A DNA stretch of 64,000 nucleotides from Ariolimax columbianus (Eukaryota; Mollusca; Gastropoda; Stylommatophora; Arionidae). The stretch covers positions 66,954,759 to 67,018,758 of the forward strand of contig JAVGWX010000013.1 in assembly GCA_036924085.1 (NCBI GenBank). Direction: 5' to 3'. Shown one piece after another: positions 21,648-32,119 of this stretch (positions are counted from its first letter, which is position 1; each line of letters starts with the position of its first letter). The notes under the pieces were generated by a model. The model was not told where the DNA came from. It made no database searches and saw only the letters and a program-made list of their open reading frames with translations. Made by a program: the position numbers and the translations under genes.

Positions 21648-21890
21648 GAATGTCAAACCCGGATTCCGAAGCAGTTACTCCTGTGTGAGCTCATATCGGG
21701 TACCAGATCACAAGGAAGGTCTAAAGTAAGATACAAGGACATTTGCAAAAGATATATGAACGATTTTACGATCAATCCAAATAACTGGGAGGCGTTTTCA
21801 GTGGATAGAGCTACATTGAGAACGGGCATCGAGGCATCAGAGCTAGTTCTGATGATAAAGACGGAAGACAAGCGACGATAAAGAAAGGAG
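21648..21890 (+). mobile_element. RTE-like LINE 3' region, part after insertion
   Basis: It continues RMSNPDSEAVTPV, then with one frameshift ISGTRSQGRSKVRYKDICKRY, FTINPNNWEAFSVDRATLRTG and a basic end. With 20965-21235 it makes one interrupted element. Confidence 0.8.
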
Positions 21891-23069
21891 CCTACGCCAA
21901 ATTAATCGAACTTGTTCTGTTTACACTGCTGTCGTCTCTGTCAATTGAGAATCGGCAAAATCAGCTCCGAAAGTCGATGTCCTCCAGGACAGATGCTGCC
22001 ACCGCCATCTCTACAACATACTAGCTTACTGACCGTCTGTCAAGACGAAAAACACCATAACATAAAATATATATATTTATATTTATACATAAATATCATT
22101 GACTCTTTTCATCTTGTCAGACGATAGTAATTGTGCTTTTAGCCCAAAGCCTGAGCAGAAATATAGAGACCATGTGTTGCCCATGCAGTATGGTCCCTCT
22201 CTCGGTCTGCCTTGTTTGCTACAAGGGAAAATGGATACCAATACATTTGGAACAAGGCAAGAAGCTACCGGGTCAGCAGAGCAATGCTCTATCTGTTATC
22301 CTGTCGGGACTTCACTCCTAGACCAGCATCCAACCAAGGCTAAGGGCCTGGTCTGCCCTGTCCCAACACTCAGCTGAGGTTGTCTTTACTCGCTCTTGGA
22401 TAAGGCATTGTATCCTCTTGTGTATGTTACTTCGCAAATCGTCGGTTGTCAGGTTTGGTAGACGTTGACCAACTGTCAGAAAACAGGTTGCACAGCCATA
22501 TCTAACAAAACCCGACAAGATACGCAGTATCTTATCCGCAAGGCTTCAGGTGGTTTGATATCAGAGTTTTCCTTCTGGGAGGATCTGGTTGTGAGTTTCT
22601 GGCTTGGAGATTCTGGCTAATGGGTCTGGTCCAACCTGAGAGCCAATATTTGCCAGTCCCTTGTCTAATATTTCGTCTCGGTAGGAGCAGCAAAGATGTC
22701 ACCGTAGCGGCCGAGGTTTTACATTGCTCTGGTGTTCTAGTTCATTATGGATGGCACCATGCCACGGATTTGGTTGGAATTTACACTTGTCGACGACTTA
22801 CACGTGTTAACAGAAACGTGTAGTTTTTTTTCTTCAATTTGGACTAACTATTTCATTAATTTGCTAGTATTTTCTTCCCTTCAAATATTCCGGCATAAAT
22901 ATCGGCTTTGTGAATTAGTACTACGGTTACACGTGTCGTATTTTCATGGTCTAGTGCCCACAGCTGAACTTCGCGAGATTGGTGTCATTCGCTCTAGCTG
23001 CAGGCAACGTCGGTTTTGGTGTATCTGTACAATTTAGACACGTGACTATAATAAACTGAAACATGTCAG
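21891..23069. other. Nothing recognised (intron 1)
   Basis: Short open frames only. A minus frame at 22318-22518 has no recognised motif. Confidence 0.5.
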
Positions 23070-23600
23070 ACGAGAGAGAGATAGCCAGCACGTCACCCGA
23101 GAGAGATGCCCAGCACGTCACCCAGGAGGGATACCCAGAAGTCACCCGAGAGATACCTAACACCTCACCCGAGAGAGATATCCAGCACGTCACTCGAGAG
23201 AGATACCCAGCACGTCACCTGAGAGAGATATCCAGCACGTTACTCGAAAGAGATACCCAGCACGTCACCTGAGAGAGATACCCAACACGTCCCTCGAGAG
23301 ATACCCAACACCTCACCCGAGAGAGATACCCAGCACGTCACCCGAGAGAGATACCCAACACCTCACCCGAGAGAGATACCGAACACGTCACCCGAGAGAG
23401 ATACCCAGCACGTCACCCGAGAGAGATACACAGCACGTCACCCGAGAGAGATACCCAGCACGTCACCCGAGAGAGATACCCAGCACGTCACCCGAGAGAG
23501 ATACCCAACACGTCCCACGAGAGAGATACCCAGTACGTCACCCGAGAGAGATACCTAACACGTCACCCGAGAGAGATACCCAACACGTCACTCACACGCT
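23070..23600 (+). repeat. 25-bp minisatellite in intron 1
   Basis: About 21 units of CACGTCACCCGAGAGAGATA plus CCCAG with point changes (CAACAC, CTCGA, missing GAG). It ends about 400 bases before receptor exon 2. Confidence 0.94.
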
Positions 23601-23783
23601 GATGTTACAGGGCCCTTCGATCTTTTGCGGCTACGGAAATTTCACGACACACAACGATAGATGTCATCACCCCTCCGCTGCCTTGTGGGATACCTGTTTA
23701 CGGGTAAAACATTGAGAGTAAACCCTGAGGAAAAATCTGCGTCCTGTGCTATCTCCAGTCATCTCGATAATGTCTTTGAGAAA

Positions 23784-23924
23784 GGTAGCTCAGGATCAGA
23801 GAGTGAGGTTGACAAAAGGCGCAGTTTTATCCTCACTCAAATCCAAATCAGCGCGCGTAACCCATGTCAGCGGACACGGCTAAACAAAGAGAGTGGTTTT
23901 AATCACATGAGATAGACGAACATC
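23784..23924 (+). repeat. Direct repeat left of receptor exon 2
   Basis: About 140 bases share ordered blocks with 24328-24495: GTAGCTCAGGA, GTGAGGTTGA.AAAAGGCGCAG, CAGCGGACAC.GC, AACAAAGAGAGTGGT, TAGACGAACATC. Part of it resembles the SINE body at 1600-1670 (AGAGAGTGAGGAT). Confidence 0.75.
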
Positions 23925-23998
23925 CTCATTTCGTCTCGAAACGATTTTAGCTTCTTCTACATCATCTCTGTTATTATAAAAATATGTTTCTTCTACAG

Positions 23999-24143
23999 AG
24001 CTTTTTCATTCGCTGTACCAAGGACGGGCGTCCAAACTTCAACAATCAATGTGGCGGGAAATGTGACGTTTTGAAAGGTGGGCGTGTCAGATGTCAACAC
24101 TGTCGCTTTCAGAAGTGCATTAGCGCGGGAATGTATCGAAAAG
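23999..24143 (+). CDS. Nuclear receptor, exon carrying DBD-A finger II
   Basis: The exon follows a TTCTACAG acceptor in phase 0 and ends with one base of a split codon before GTAAGT at 24144 (phase 1). It continues directly from the lysine ending the previous exon: SFFIRC, then a finger II with cysteines spaced C-x3-C-x9-C-x2-C, then RFQKCISAGMYRK, which matches the conserved end of nuclear-receptor DBDs (RFQKC..xGM). The stretch from CK to the first finger II cysteine is three residues longer than usual, and the D-box loop is two shorter (GGK instead of five residues). Either this is a genuinely divergent first DBD or it is relaxing. The open frame, conserved splice sites and retained cysteines argue that it is expressed. 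The split codon joins to the 32013 exon as GAA (Glu). Confidence 0.88.
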
Positions 24144-24327
24144 GTAAGTCGAGTTTGTATTCTGAAATAGGTCAACTGAAACCGGTGAGCCATTTGTAAC
24201 AAGTACGTATTTACAAGTTGCATTTTACGTCACAAGCTTTCACTGGTATTAACTTTACTTACCCATTTTTTGGAAAAAAATTCGCGCCTCATGTTCTCTG
24301 TATACTCACCGGTTGGCGACTGGGTAA

Positions 24328-24495
24328 GGGTAGCTCAGGACGAGAGAGCGTGAGGTTGATAAAAGGCGCAGTTACTTCCTTACTTTAATCTAAATCACCG
24401 CGCAAGTCACCCATTTCAGCGGACACAGCAAGAGAAACGACTGACCACACGGTTGAACAAAGAGAGTGGTCTTCATCACATGTGGTAGACGAACA
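24328..24495 (+). repeat. Direct repeat right of receptor exon 2
   Basis: This is the second copy of the 23784 repeat, in the same orientation, with a short extra stretch (AACGACTGACCACACGG). The two copies bracket the exon at 23999-24143. Confidence 0.75.
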
Positions 24496-25179
24496 TCTCA
24501 CCGGTGAAGTAGCTGTTTTAACCCCGGTTTATTTTGTTTTAGAAATGGCTTAATCCAAAACGAGATCACTTCCTCCCGCCTTGATAACAACATCGTTTTT
24601 TTAACCTTAGACAACTTTTCAACAATTGTTGTTTCTTTTTCACGTGGATTTAGAAGGTTCTTCAATTAGAGTATTGAAGTTAAAACATATTTTACTGGGG
24701 TTTTTTATGGAGATGTAATAAATACGTTTGTAGTGGAAAATAACATATTTGTCGATCAGGTTAAGAGCAAAATCAATACTTTGTGGAAAGTTCGTGGATA
24801 TTGACCCTTGTCATATTCACTGTTTTATTCCAATGGATTGTGATTTTCCAACTTAATTTGAAAAGTACGTCATTTTAGGACAAGTTAATCGAAGATCCGT
24901 AACAATTTGATAAGTTAACAGGTCACACTAGCAAAGGGTGTGGACACAATGTCAGCTCTCTAGTTTATGGGGAAGTTGGTTGAAAAAGGAGAAATAGAAG
25001 TACACAGAGAACGGTTATGTCAAGTTGAGTAAAAGCTTGTAAAAAACGACGAAGGAGGGTTGTTGTTCGCTCTTGAAAAATGTTCTGTTAGAACGGAAAT
25101 GATTCTTCTTGTGTATGGGGCATACTGAAGAAGGTAGGTCTGGATTCTTCTTGGATGTAGTGCAATACTAAGTATCACA
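24496..25179. other. Nothing recognised (intron 2)
   Basis: AT-rich unique sequence. Confidence 0.6.
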
Positions 25180-25545
25180 GCAGGCTCACTACAACGGGGA
25201 TTGCAGTAACTGTCACTGGGAGGAGAAACTAACGTCTGGTCAGGCGACACATACTGAAAGGACATGTTAGTCTGGCTCAGGTAAAATATACTGACCAAGA
25301 CCCCTACCTCACTTCTATTCAGTTCTCCTTGGAAACGGGCTGTTTTCATAAAAGGCTGGCTAGCGAGGTAGGGGATCGACGTGATCCCCGTAGTAGTGAG
25401 CGACACGTAGATGGAGACCTGCATAATACAACCACCTGGAAGACCCCGGTCCACCGTCATCAGAATACTCGGAATGCAAGGAAAGCTACTGCAACCAGCC
25501 ACGTCATGCCATTGCAGGGCGACACACACACGAGTAACCTTACTT
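25180..25545 (-). repeat. Dispersed repeat K, copy in intron 2
   Basis: On the plus strand: CTAACGTCTGGTCAGGCGA, TTAGTCTGGCTCAGG, CTGACCAAGACCC, GATCCCCGTAGTAGTGAGCG, CCGGTCCACCGTCATCAG. The reverse complement gives the repeat K order seen at 41690 and 56085: GTCATGAGC-like head, CCTCCAGGTGGTT, ACTACGGGGATC, then TCTTGGTCAGTAT. It has no tandem expansion here. Confidence 0.75.
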
Positions 25546-26366
25546 ATTATGGGCATTCATCAACAACAATAAAGCCCCACCTTGTTGTCCAAGCTGATGT
25601 AACACGTCGCGGACGCGAGGTGGGGTCATGCCCCTTTATTTCACCTGACCCTGACTAGATTGATCAACTTCACACTTTATAGATGTGTGTGGTTATGACT
25701 TGCAGCCTCGCAACTAATTGCTACATCATCCACTCCTGCATTAACACACCTAAGGAGTTTGTGACAGACTTCCTGTGATAAGGCAAGCAGTAGTTACTGC
25801 CCTGTACTTTTATGTGGAGCAATAAGTAGACGAGAAGAACATATTGAATTATTCATGGGGGTAGGGCAGGAGCGTGTAAGGGATAGCACCACACGGTTAG
25901 TGGCAGTCACTTCCTTGAAAAGCAGGATGGCATGGGCCCTACTTGGTTCCCCTGCTCCTGTCTAACTCACGTATGGCTCCTAGAGTCTACTAACAAACAG
26001 CAGCGCCACGCCCCCACCCCCCGCCGCCGCAACGACTGTGACTTGCCGGCTAAACTACGTGAGCAAACGCGGAGAAAAACTGACGCCCGAAAAATGAGAT
26101 GGTAAACTTGATCAAAATTCGGATAGAGAAGATACTTTCCTAGGAGAGAAAACTATTAACCCAAACAACTGCTGCCTTGCAGGCAGGCTGGGGACAGCCA
26201 AGGGCTTGGGAGGCCGCCCCAAACAAATATATGCTTAAGTGGGATGCACTGGGATACGGCGCATAACACTGTGCAACGCAGCACGTTTAATGATGACGGA
26301 CACCAAAATGACTCAATGAGATGGTGCTCGACCCAAGGAGTCCCACCAGGTGGGAAGAGTGCCGGA
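25546..26366. other. Nothing recognised (intron 2)
   Basis: Contains ACCCCCCGCCGCCGCAAC near 26017-26034 but no family or exon. Confidence 0.55.
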
Positions 26367-26385
26367 CCCCCCCCCCCCCCCCCCC
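26367..26385 (+). repeat. Poly-C run (19 C)
   Basis: Nineteen consecutive C between GCCGGA and GTCTCGAAGG. Confidence 0.95.
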
Positions 26386-26459
26386 GTCTCGAAGGGATCC
26401 ATCAATTGCTACTGGTGGTCCCCTACCTCCACGCCGTTGAGTTAGGGCACGAACAGCTA

Positions 26460-26605
26460 GAGAAACCACTGAAGTGGTATTTGGCAACAACCAGTGTCCT
26501 TCCACGAGAAGCTGTACGGCAGTGTACAGAGCCTTGAGTAAACTGCTGCCTTCGTTAGAGTCATTGAAGTCGAGGTCTGAAGACGAACGAGGAACAAGAG
26601 GAAGA
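26460..26605 (+). mobile_element. LINE family C, last bases of a 3' end
   Basis: About 120 bases match the end of the 48320 element (KLYGSVQSLE, TAAFVRVIEVEV, stop), with one internal stop. It is preceded by a C-run and unrelated DNA. No TSD could be resolved. Confidence 0.65.
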
Positions 26606-26629
26606 ATTATTCATTGAGATTATTGCATT

Positions 26630-26970
26630 CCTTCTAGTTTCATTGGCATTATCGTATCCTTCTACGTTCCATTTGAATTGCCTTATTCCTTCTACGTTCC
26701 ATTTGAATTGCCTTATTCCTTCTACGTTCCATTTGAATTGCCTTATTCCTTCTACGTTCCATTTGAATTGCCTTATTCCTTCTACGTTCCATTTGAATTG
26801 CCTTATTCCTTCTACGTTCCATTTGAATTGCCTTATTCCTTCTACGTTCCATTTGAATTGCCTTATTCCTTCTACGTTCCATTTGAATTGCCTTATTCCT
26901 TCTACGCTCCATTTGAATTGCCTTATTCCTTCTACGTTCCATTTGAATTGCCTTATTCCTTCCATTTCCA
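26630..26970 (+). repeat. 30-bp minisatellite in intron 2
   Basis: About eleven almost identical units of CCTTATTCCTTCTACGTTCC plus ATTTGAATTG. Very low divergence suggests recent expansion. The unit is a multiple of three, giving artefactual open frames in both directions. Confidence 0.96.
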
Positions 26971-26974
26971 TTTT

Positions 26975-27654
26975 ATTCTTCTTCTTTGCATTCAGGATGT
27001 TTTGGTCATGCTATATTTGCAGAATAGTCGCCATGATGAAGTCTGTAGTCTTCACCAGGTCGGAGCGGCTGCCCCACAGCTTTTGTCGAAGCTACGGGCC
27101 CGGCACCACTTCTCCCCGGTTGTAACTTGTAGGAGCGACACCATATCGATAGGGTAGATTGTCGAATGATCATTTCCTGTTGATGCGTGTGTGCCCTGAT
27201 TTTTCCTGGGTCCTGCGCGGTAGCTGACACACTCTGTCTTCGGCAGGTCGGACTAAGTTTTCTGTTTTGGGTTGTCTACCATAGCCTTTCCACCTCCCGA
27301 TAGTACCTGCAAAGCAGTAGGTTGGTTTGTCTACCGTGGTTTCCTTCCAGTGGCTAGAGCATATAGCGGCTCTTACCCGCTTGGGGAACCCGCCATAGGA
27401 CACATGGGGTATTTCAGTGGGGAAAGCAGTGCCACCTGTTGTTCTACCCCATCCTGCTGGAATACACCGCAGGTTGGTCCACGACTGCTTATCCGTCCAG
27501 TTATTATACATGGCTTATATTGCAGCTGACGCTCCATATTTGGAGGTCGTTCCACTATCCACCACCTGTGGATGTGCCTGGCTTTGGTGGTTCTCCCCTA
27601 TCCTGCAGGATTTCCATTGTATTTATTGTATTCCTACCTTCCTTTAAATTAATC
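26975..27654. other. Unclassified, possible old repeat (intron 2)
   Basis: Several short frames on both strands and no firm motif. PPPVDVPGFGGSPL-like chance peptides are not informative. Confidence 0.5.
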
Positions 27655-27940
27655 GTTGATTCTAGATTCTGTTGGAGTTAACGTAATTCTTCTAACTTTC
27701 ATTGGAAACTTATTCCATTTAGAGTCTTTTGAAACTATTGTATGTCTTCTAGCTTCTATTGGAATTAACGTACTTCTTTTACCTTCCACTATAAACTTAT
27801 TCCATTTAGCTTCTGTTGGAATTAACTTATTCCATCTGGCTTCTATTGAAACTAACGTATCCCTTCTAACCTCCATTGGCAACGTATTCCATCTAGCGTC
27901 TTTTGAAATTATTGTTTGACTTCTAGCTTCTACTGGAATT
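27655..27940 (+). repeat. Degenerate minisatellite, left part
   Basis: Imperfect units of about 30-35 bp built on TTCTATTGGAATTAACGTA and AACTTATTCCATTTAGCTTC, distantly similar to the 30-bp array at 26630. It is split by a LINE and continues at 29297. Confidence 0.82.
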
Positions 27941-29296
27941 CTTCTTCTTCTTCTTCTGCGTACACAGTCAGACAGTAACCATTATTTTCTCGAAAAAAGC
28001 GGCGGTCATCCTGAGACTCTCGCAACTACCATAGAGCTTGTCTTGCAGTTCCACTGGTAATGGCCACATCTGCTCTCTCTGATCCTCGTATGTCGGGCAG
28101 TTCTGCAGCAGATGTTCAGTGGTCATTTTACCAGTACCGCACGGGCATTCGTCGGTACACCCTATCTTCAATTTGTTGAATAGGTGGTACCTCAGTCTGT
28201 TGTGGCCAGTGCGAAGTCTGAAGACAACGATCTGCTCTCTTCGGTTCAACTGGTAATAGGCATCGTTTTTGGTGTAACCAGTATGTTCGGTTTCCCATTT
28301 GGTCATGTATCTGGCTTTGATAAGCCGTTTTGACTCTTCGTACGTCATACTGGTATCTGTTTGTGGTAGCCTTGCACCTTCTTTTGCCAGTCTGTCTGCC
28401 TCCTCGTTGCCTTGGATGTTGCAGTGTGACGGAACCCACTGTACCACTACCCTTTTTGGTGCGGACTGCTGGCACAGTTTGCAGAGTGCTGCTCTTAAGT
28501 CATTAAGCTCAGTGTTTTTCTGGCTTTTTAGCGCTGTGACTACGGCGAGAGCATCTGTCAGCAGGACTATATGGCTCTCATTTTCACTGTGTGTTACCAT
28601 TTCTTCCACTGCCGCCCTCAGTGCCTCTGCCTCTGCTCTGAAATTGCTTGTGTACTTACCAGTAGCGAATGACAGTGTTATTTTTCTGCCATTTGGTAGG
28701 TTCAGGAATGCTCCTGCCCCTCCGTTCTGTGTAGCGTTTGTTACAGAACCGTCGGTGTATGCATGGGTCCAGTCCATGCTTGGGTAGCTTTTCGTTATGA
28801 AGCTTAGGGTAGTGTCTCTCCTTTCTTTTTCACTCTGGCAGTTTTTGTTTGCAATACCTGGTATATTTTCTACCACCTCTGGAAATATATCCTGCCTCCA
28901 AGTAGGTTTTCGTACAGTAGTGATGGGTTTTGGTGTTGTTAGTGCGTTTATGGGATCTTCGTGCATCTTTGCTTTGGCTATTTCTGCAAAGTTTCTCCGC
29001 TTTAGTTTCCCAGTTCCCAAATTGTTTAGTCTCTGGTACATTGGATGGTCCGTCAGTCTTCTGAGTTTCTCTGACTGCAGCTGGGCTCTGCAGTCTCTTC
29101 TATCGGTCATGGATTGCAGTTTTGTAACCTTTTCAAGTTCTACAATTGGCGTTGACTTCATGCCACCTGTTATAATTCTCATGGCTTGGTTTTGAAGTTT
29201 GTTAACTTTGTCGAAGTTCGCCTTCGCTGCGGTTGTCCATGCCGCAATGCCATACTCGAGAACTGGTCTCACTCTTCCAGTGTACAGTTTCTTTAG
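27941..29296 (-). mobile_element. LINE family A, 5'-truncated copy (thumb, RNase H, knuckle)
   Basis: The minus-strand frame is open from KKLYTGRVRPVLEYGIAAW (after the RT core) through RNase H (TDGS, RAEAEAL, TDALAVV, QWVPSHC, GNEEAD) and the knuckle to the normal stop near 27968. The plus-strand left end is a TTC tail. A 13-bp TSD, TTCTACTGGAATT, lies at 27928-27940 and 29297-29309. The target is a degenerate minisatellite that continues on both sides. The frame here reads on upstream into flanking DNA, but those first residues are not part of the element. Confidence 0.92.
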
Positions 29297-29452
29297 TTCT
29301 ACTGGAATTAACGCACCCCTTTTACGTCCAAGCGGAAACTTATTCCTTCTCGCGTTTATTGTAATTAACCTATTCCTGTTCACGTCTATTGTAATGAATC
29401 TTTTCCTTGTCACGTCTAATAGAATTATTATTTTTATTTCTAAATTCCACTG
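29297..29452 (+). repeat. Degenerate minisatellite, right part
   Basis: It continues the 27655 array after the LINE, with units such as TTATTGTAATTAACCTATTC and CACGTCTATTGTAATG. Confidence 0.8.
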
Positions 29453-29454
29453 AA

Positions 29455-29640
29455 ATATATGACTGAAAGAGGGAGACCAAGACAAAGATGGATGAAAAGT
29501 GTCAGAAAGGTTTTGAAGAAACACGGAATGACAACAGCGTTTGCGACACTTCTGGCAAATGAAAGAAAACTGCACCTCCCCACGTCGTTTACCGTCACAA
29601 GTGGAAAGAAGATGATGATGATGATGGTTAAAATATCAGA
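29455..29640 (+). mobile_element. LINE 3' fragment (family D)
   Basis: It reads TERGRPRQRWMKSVRKVLKKHGM, FATLLANERKLHLPTSFTVTSGKK and then an ATG/GAT repeat tail. This matches the end of the 13330 family. It starts abruptly beside a minisatellite. Confidence 0.72.
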
Positions 29641-29739
29641 TTCTCTTATCGAAAACGTTTGATTGAAAGCCAATCACTAGTGCCTGCAATCATGACTCGA
29701 AACTGTTACAACTAAGCTGGGCAGCAACTTGTAGAACGA

Positions 29740-30115
29740 CAAAGGCGATGTAGAGGACACTTCAGTCGTTCGTCAATAAATGTCTGGGGATGACAATGGG
29801 TGTTGGTTGGCAGGACATGGTGAGGAATGAAGGTCTATGGGAAAGGAGCCAACAACAAACAGTGGAGCAACAGATCAAACGTAGGAAATGGAGTTGGATA
29901 GGACACACGCTATGGAAAACACCATCAGGCAGGCCCTGACATGGAATCCACAAGGGAAGAAGAAGAGACCTAGACTAAGAAACAGCTGAAGAAGAGACTG
30001 AAAATGAACTTCGGTCCTTAGACCTCAACTGGAGCGAGGAAGAAAGGGCTGCTCAAACTGTAACTTGCTGGATTAGGGTTGTCAATGGCCTACGCTGTTT
30101 CTTTGGTAGCAGGTA
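29740..30115 (+). mobile_element. LINE 3' fragment (family F)
   Basis: It reads NEGLWERSQQQTVEQQIKRR, WSWIGHTLWKTPSGRP, then HGIHKGRRR and WIRVVNGLRCFFGSR, with several stops. It is the best copy of family F in the window; the relative is at 19045-19420. Confidence 0.68.
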
Positions 30116-30239
30116 ACAATGGATTTTCTCACATTCCGATGCCTACTTGAGAGTATGAACCGCGTCCTCCTAGTTGTAATGCAATATGAGGCTCCTCATT
30201 AATTAATCTCACCACTATGAGTAAACAGATATGTGGCCA

Positions 30240-31505
30240 TAAGCATGGAAGAAATAAATTTATATTCCCCTCCTCAAGAAAGGCAACCTGAAGCTGTCCA
30301 CGAACTACCGAACTATCGCGCTGATCAGCCATGCTAGCAAGATACTCTTGCGAATCCTATTAAGAAGGATAGAGAAAAGGTTTGAATCTGAAATTCACGT
30401 AGTCTAGGCAGCTTTTAGGAAAGACAGGGGGACCAGGGACAACATATTCAATTTAAGGAATATATACGAAAAATGTAGAGAGTTTAATGTAGACCTGTAT
30501 ACATGTTTCATTGATTACACCAAGGCCTTCGATACGGTAAAATATCAAAATCTGTGGAGAATCATGTCCGAGTATCTGGGCAAACATCAGATTGGTTTGC
30601 AGTACAAAAGGGAGTAAGACAGGGATGTGTCCTCTTACCTTATCTGAACAACATATATGCGGGCGGAATGTATAATGAGAAATGTTCGAGAAGACGAGAA
30701 CATTGAAAGATTTGACCCATTTACGATTAGGGGGGGGGGGGGGGGGAGTGCGGAACGGCTAGACCAGCTACTTTCAGCCGTAAATGGACATAGTAAAGAT
30801 CAAAACCTGTTTATAAACATAAACAAAACAAAGATAATGACCACCGACAAAACACAATGTCAGCATAAATTTACAGTGGGTGGTGAGGAAATAGGTCAGG
30901 TCACACATTTTGAATATCTGGGCTCCAGAATTTAAAAAAATGGCGACTGCTCGAAAGAAATCAGAAGAAGACTAGCTATGGCAATGCAGAGACTGAACAA
31001 CCTGAAGAAATTATGGCAGAGCACCAACAAAAGGATAAAAGTAAAAGTCTTGAGAGCCTGTGTTTTTCCTGTGGCAGCTTATGGCTGTGAATCATGGACG
31101 ATTACCAAAACTTCTAGACAAAGAATCAAATCCTTCGAGTCAAAATGTTACAGAACGATCCTCAGAATACCCTGGACAGAGAAAAGAAGAAATGTAGACA
31201 TTCGGCAAGAGTTGAGCATAGAGGAGAACTGGTTTATCAATTCCATTATGACCAGAAAATGCAAATACTTTGGAAACACCAAGAGACACAACGGTCTCGA
31301 GAGAACGGTGATGGTGCCAGACAAAAGAGGAAGGGGTAGACCAAGAAGACGATGGTACCAAGATATGCAGGAATGCCTGGGTATGACTGTGGCGGAGCCT
31401 GGAGTTTTTGGCAAGGGATCGAATTTTTTTCAGACAGACTGTAATGGGAGCGACGTTCTACAAAGGACATGCTACATGATGATGATGACTATGATGATTA
31501 CAGTG
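30240..31505 (+). mobile_element. LINE (RTE-like, family E) with palm deleted at a G-run
   Basis: Fragments read NYRTIALISHASKILLRILL, TCFIDYTKAFDTV, IMRNVREDENIERFDPF, then a run of 17 G (30730-30746), then AERLDQLLSAVNGHSKDQN, HFEYLGSRI, YGCESWTITKTSRQRIKSF, RTILRIPWTEKRRN and GRGRPRRRWYQD, ending in an ATG repeat tail. The YADD catalytic segment expected between IMRNVR and AERLDQLL is missing, replaced by the G-run. Stops at 30616 and 30933 confirm that it is dead. Confidence 0.83.
30730..30746 (+). repeat. Poly-G run (17 G) inside a LINE
   Basis: It sits at the place where the RT catalytic YADD segment of the 30240-31505 LINE should be. Confidence 0.95.
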
Positions 31506-31739
31506 TCGATCTCCACCTGGTTGACCAAGAATGACACAACCTGTTTTCAAGTAGACTCGGGAATGTGAGGTGAGGTCCTGACCAGCATGTCCATCCGACC
31601 CTAAGGTAGAATTGTCTCCTCTTATGAGGTAGGTATCTCAGTTCCCTTCCATGCTGCCTGTCCTTCCCTGACAGTAAACCAAGTACCAATTTCCAACAGA
31701 ATCGACTGAGCATAATTACTTTCAAACAAGAGCGATCTA

Positions 31740-32007
31740 TTTCAGTTCAGTTCATCGCATTACCCATCAAGTTATTGGGACACACTTGAAGACACTCCCA
31801 CAAACCCACGCCATCTTTCTCTGTCCGCTGCCGCCTGTCCTGCCTCACCTGGACGAAGGTTTGACTTCTCAGTGATGTTGTCTGCCCATATCATCCTTGG
31901 ACGTCCCCGCCCTATCTTTTTTGATGCGGAACCATACAGTCTCGAATTTGTAATTCACTGGACCTCGTGACGTGCCCATACCAAGCCATCTTTCGCCTAA
32001 TTATGTT
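31740..32007 (-). mobile_element. Antisense LINE tail abutting the exon-3 acceptor
   Basis: On the minus strand it reads [20 protein letters not shown], then (shifted) IGRGRPRMIWADNITEKS, RPGEAGQAAADRE and an end near 31740. These are typical C-terminal residues of an RTE-like LINE. Its 5' truncation falls at about 32005, inside the last ten bases of the intron before the exon starting at 32013. Several frame changes show that it is dead. Confidence 0.72.
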
Positions 32008-32012
32008 CCCAG

Positions 32013-32119
32013 AAAAGCCTGAAGCAGTTGAACCAGCAGAAGGACAAGTGCTTTGTAAAGTGTGCGGTGACATTGCCAATGGAGTTCATTTTGGGGTGAC
32101 AACTTGTGAAGGATGTAAG
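32013..32119 (+). CDS. Nuclear receptor, exon carrying inter-domain linker and DBD-B finger I
   Basis: The exon starts after a TTCCCAG acceptor with two bases that complete the codon left by the 24143 donor, and ends in AAG before GTAAGC at 32120 (phase 0). It encodes a short acidic/proline linker ([13 protein letters not shown]) and then finger I of a second DBD: CKVC, 13 residues ([13 protein letters not shown]), CEGC-K. Spacing and core residues are canonical for the family. There is no start codon, signal or long N-terminal region, so this is an internal exon of the same gene rather than the start of another receptor. The donor sequence is followed by 28-bp tandem copies of itself, and an antisense LINE tail reaches almost to the acceptor. 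Confidence 0.87.

Noticed and set aside
26561..27157. Repeat proteins on both strands (GIRQFKWNVE, STFHLNCLIP)
   Set aside because: They are translations of the 30-bp minisatellite, which is a multiple of three.
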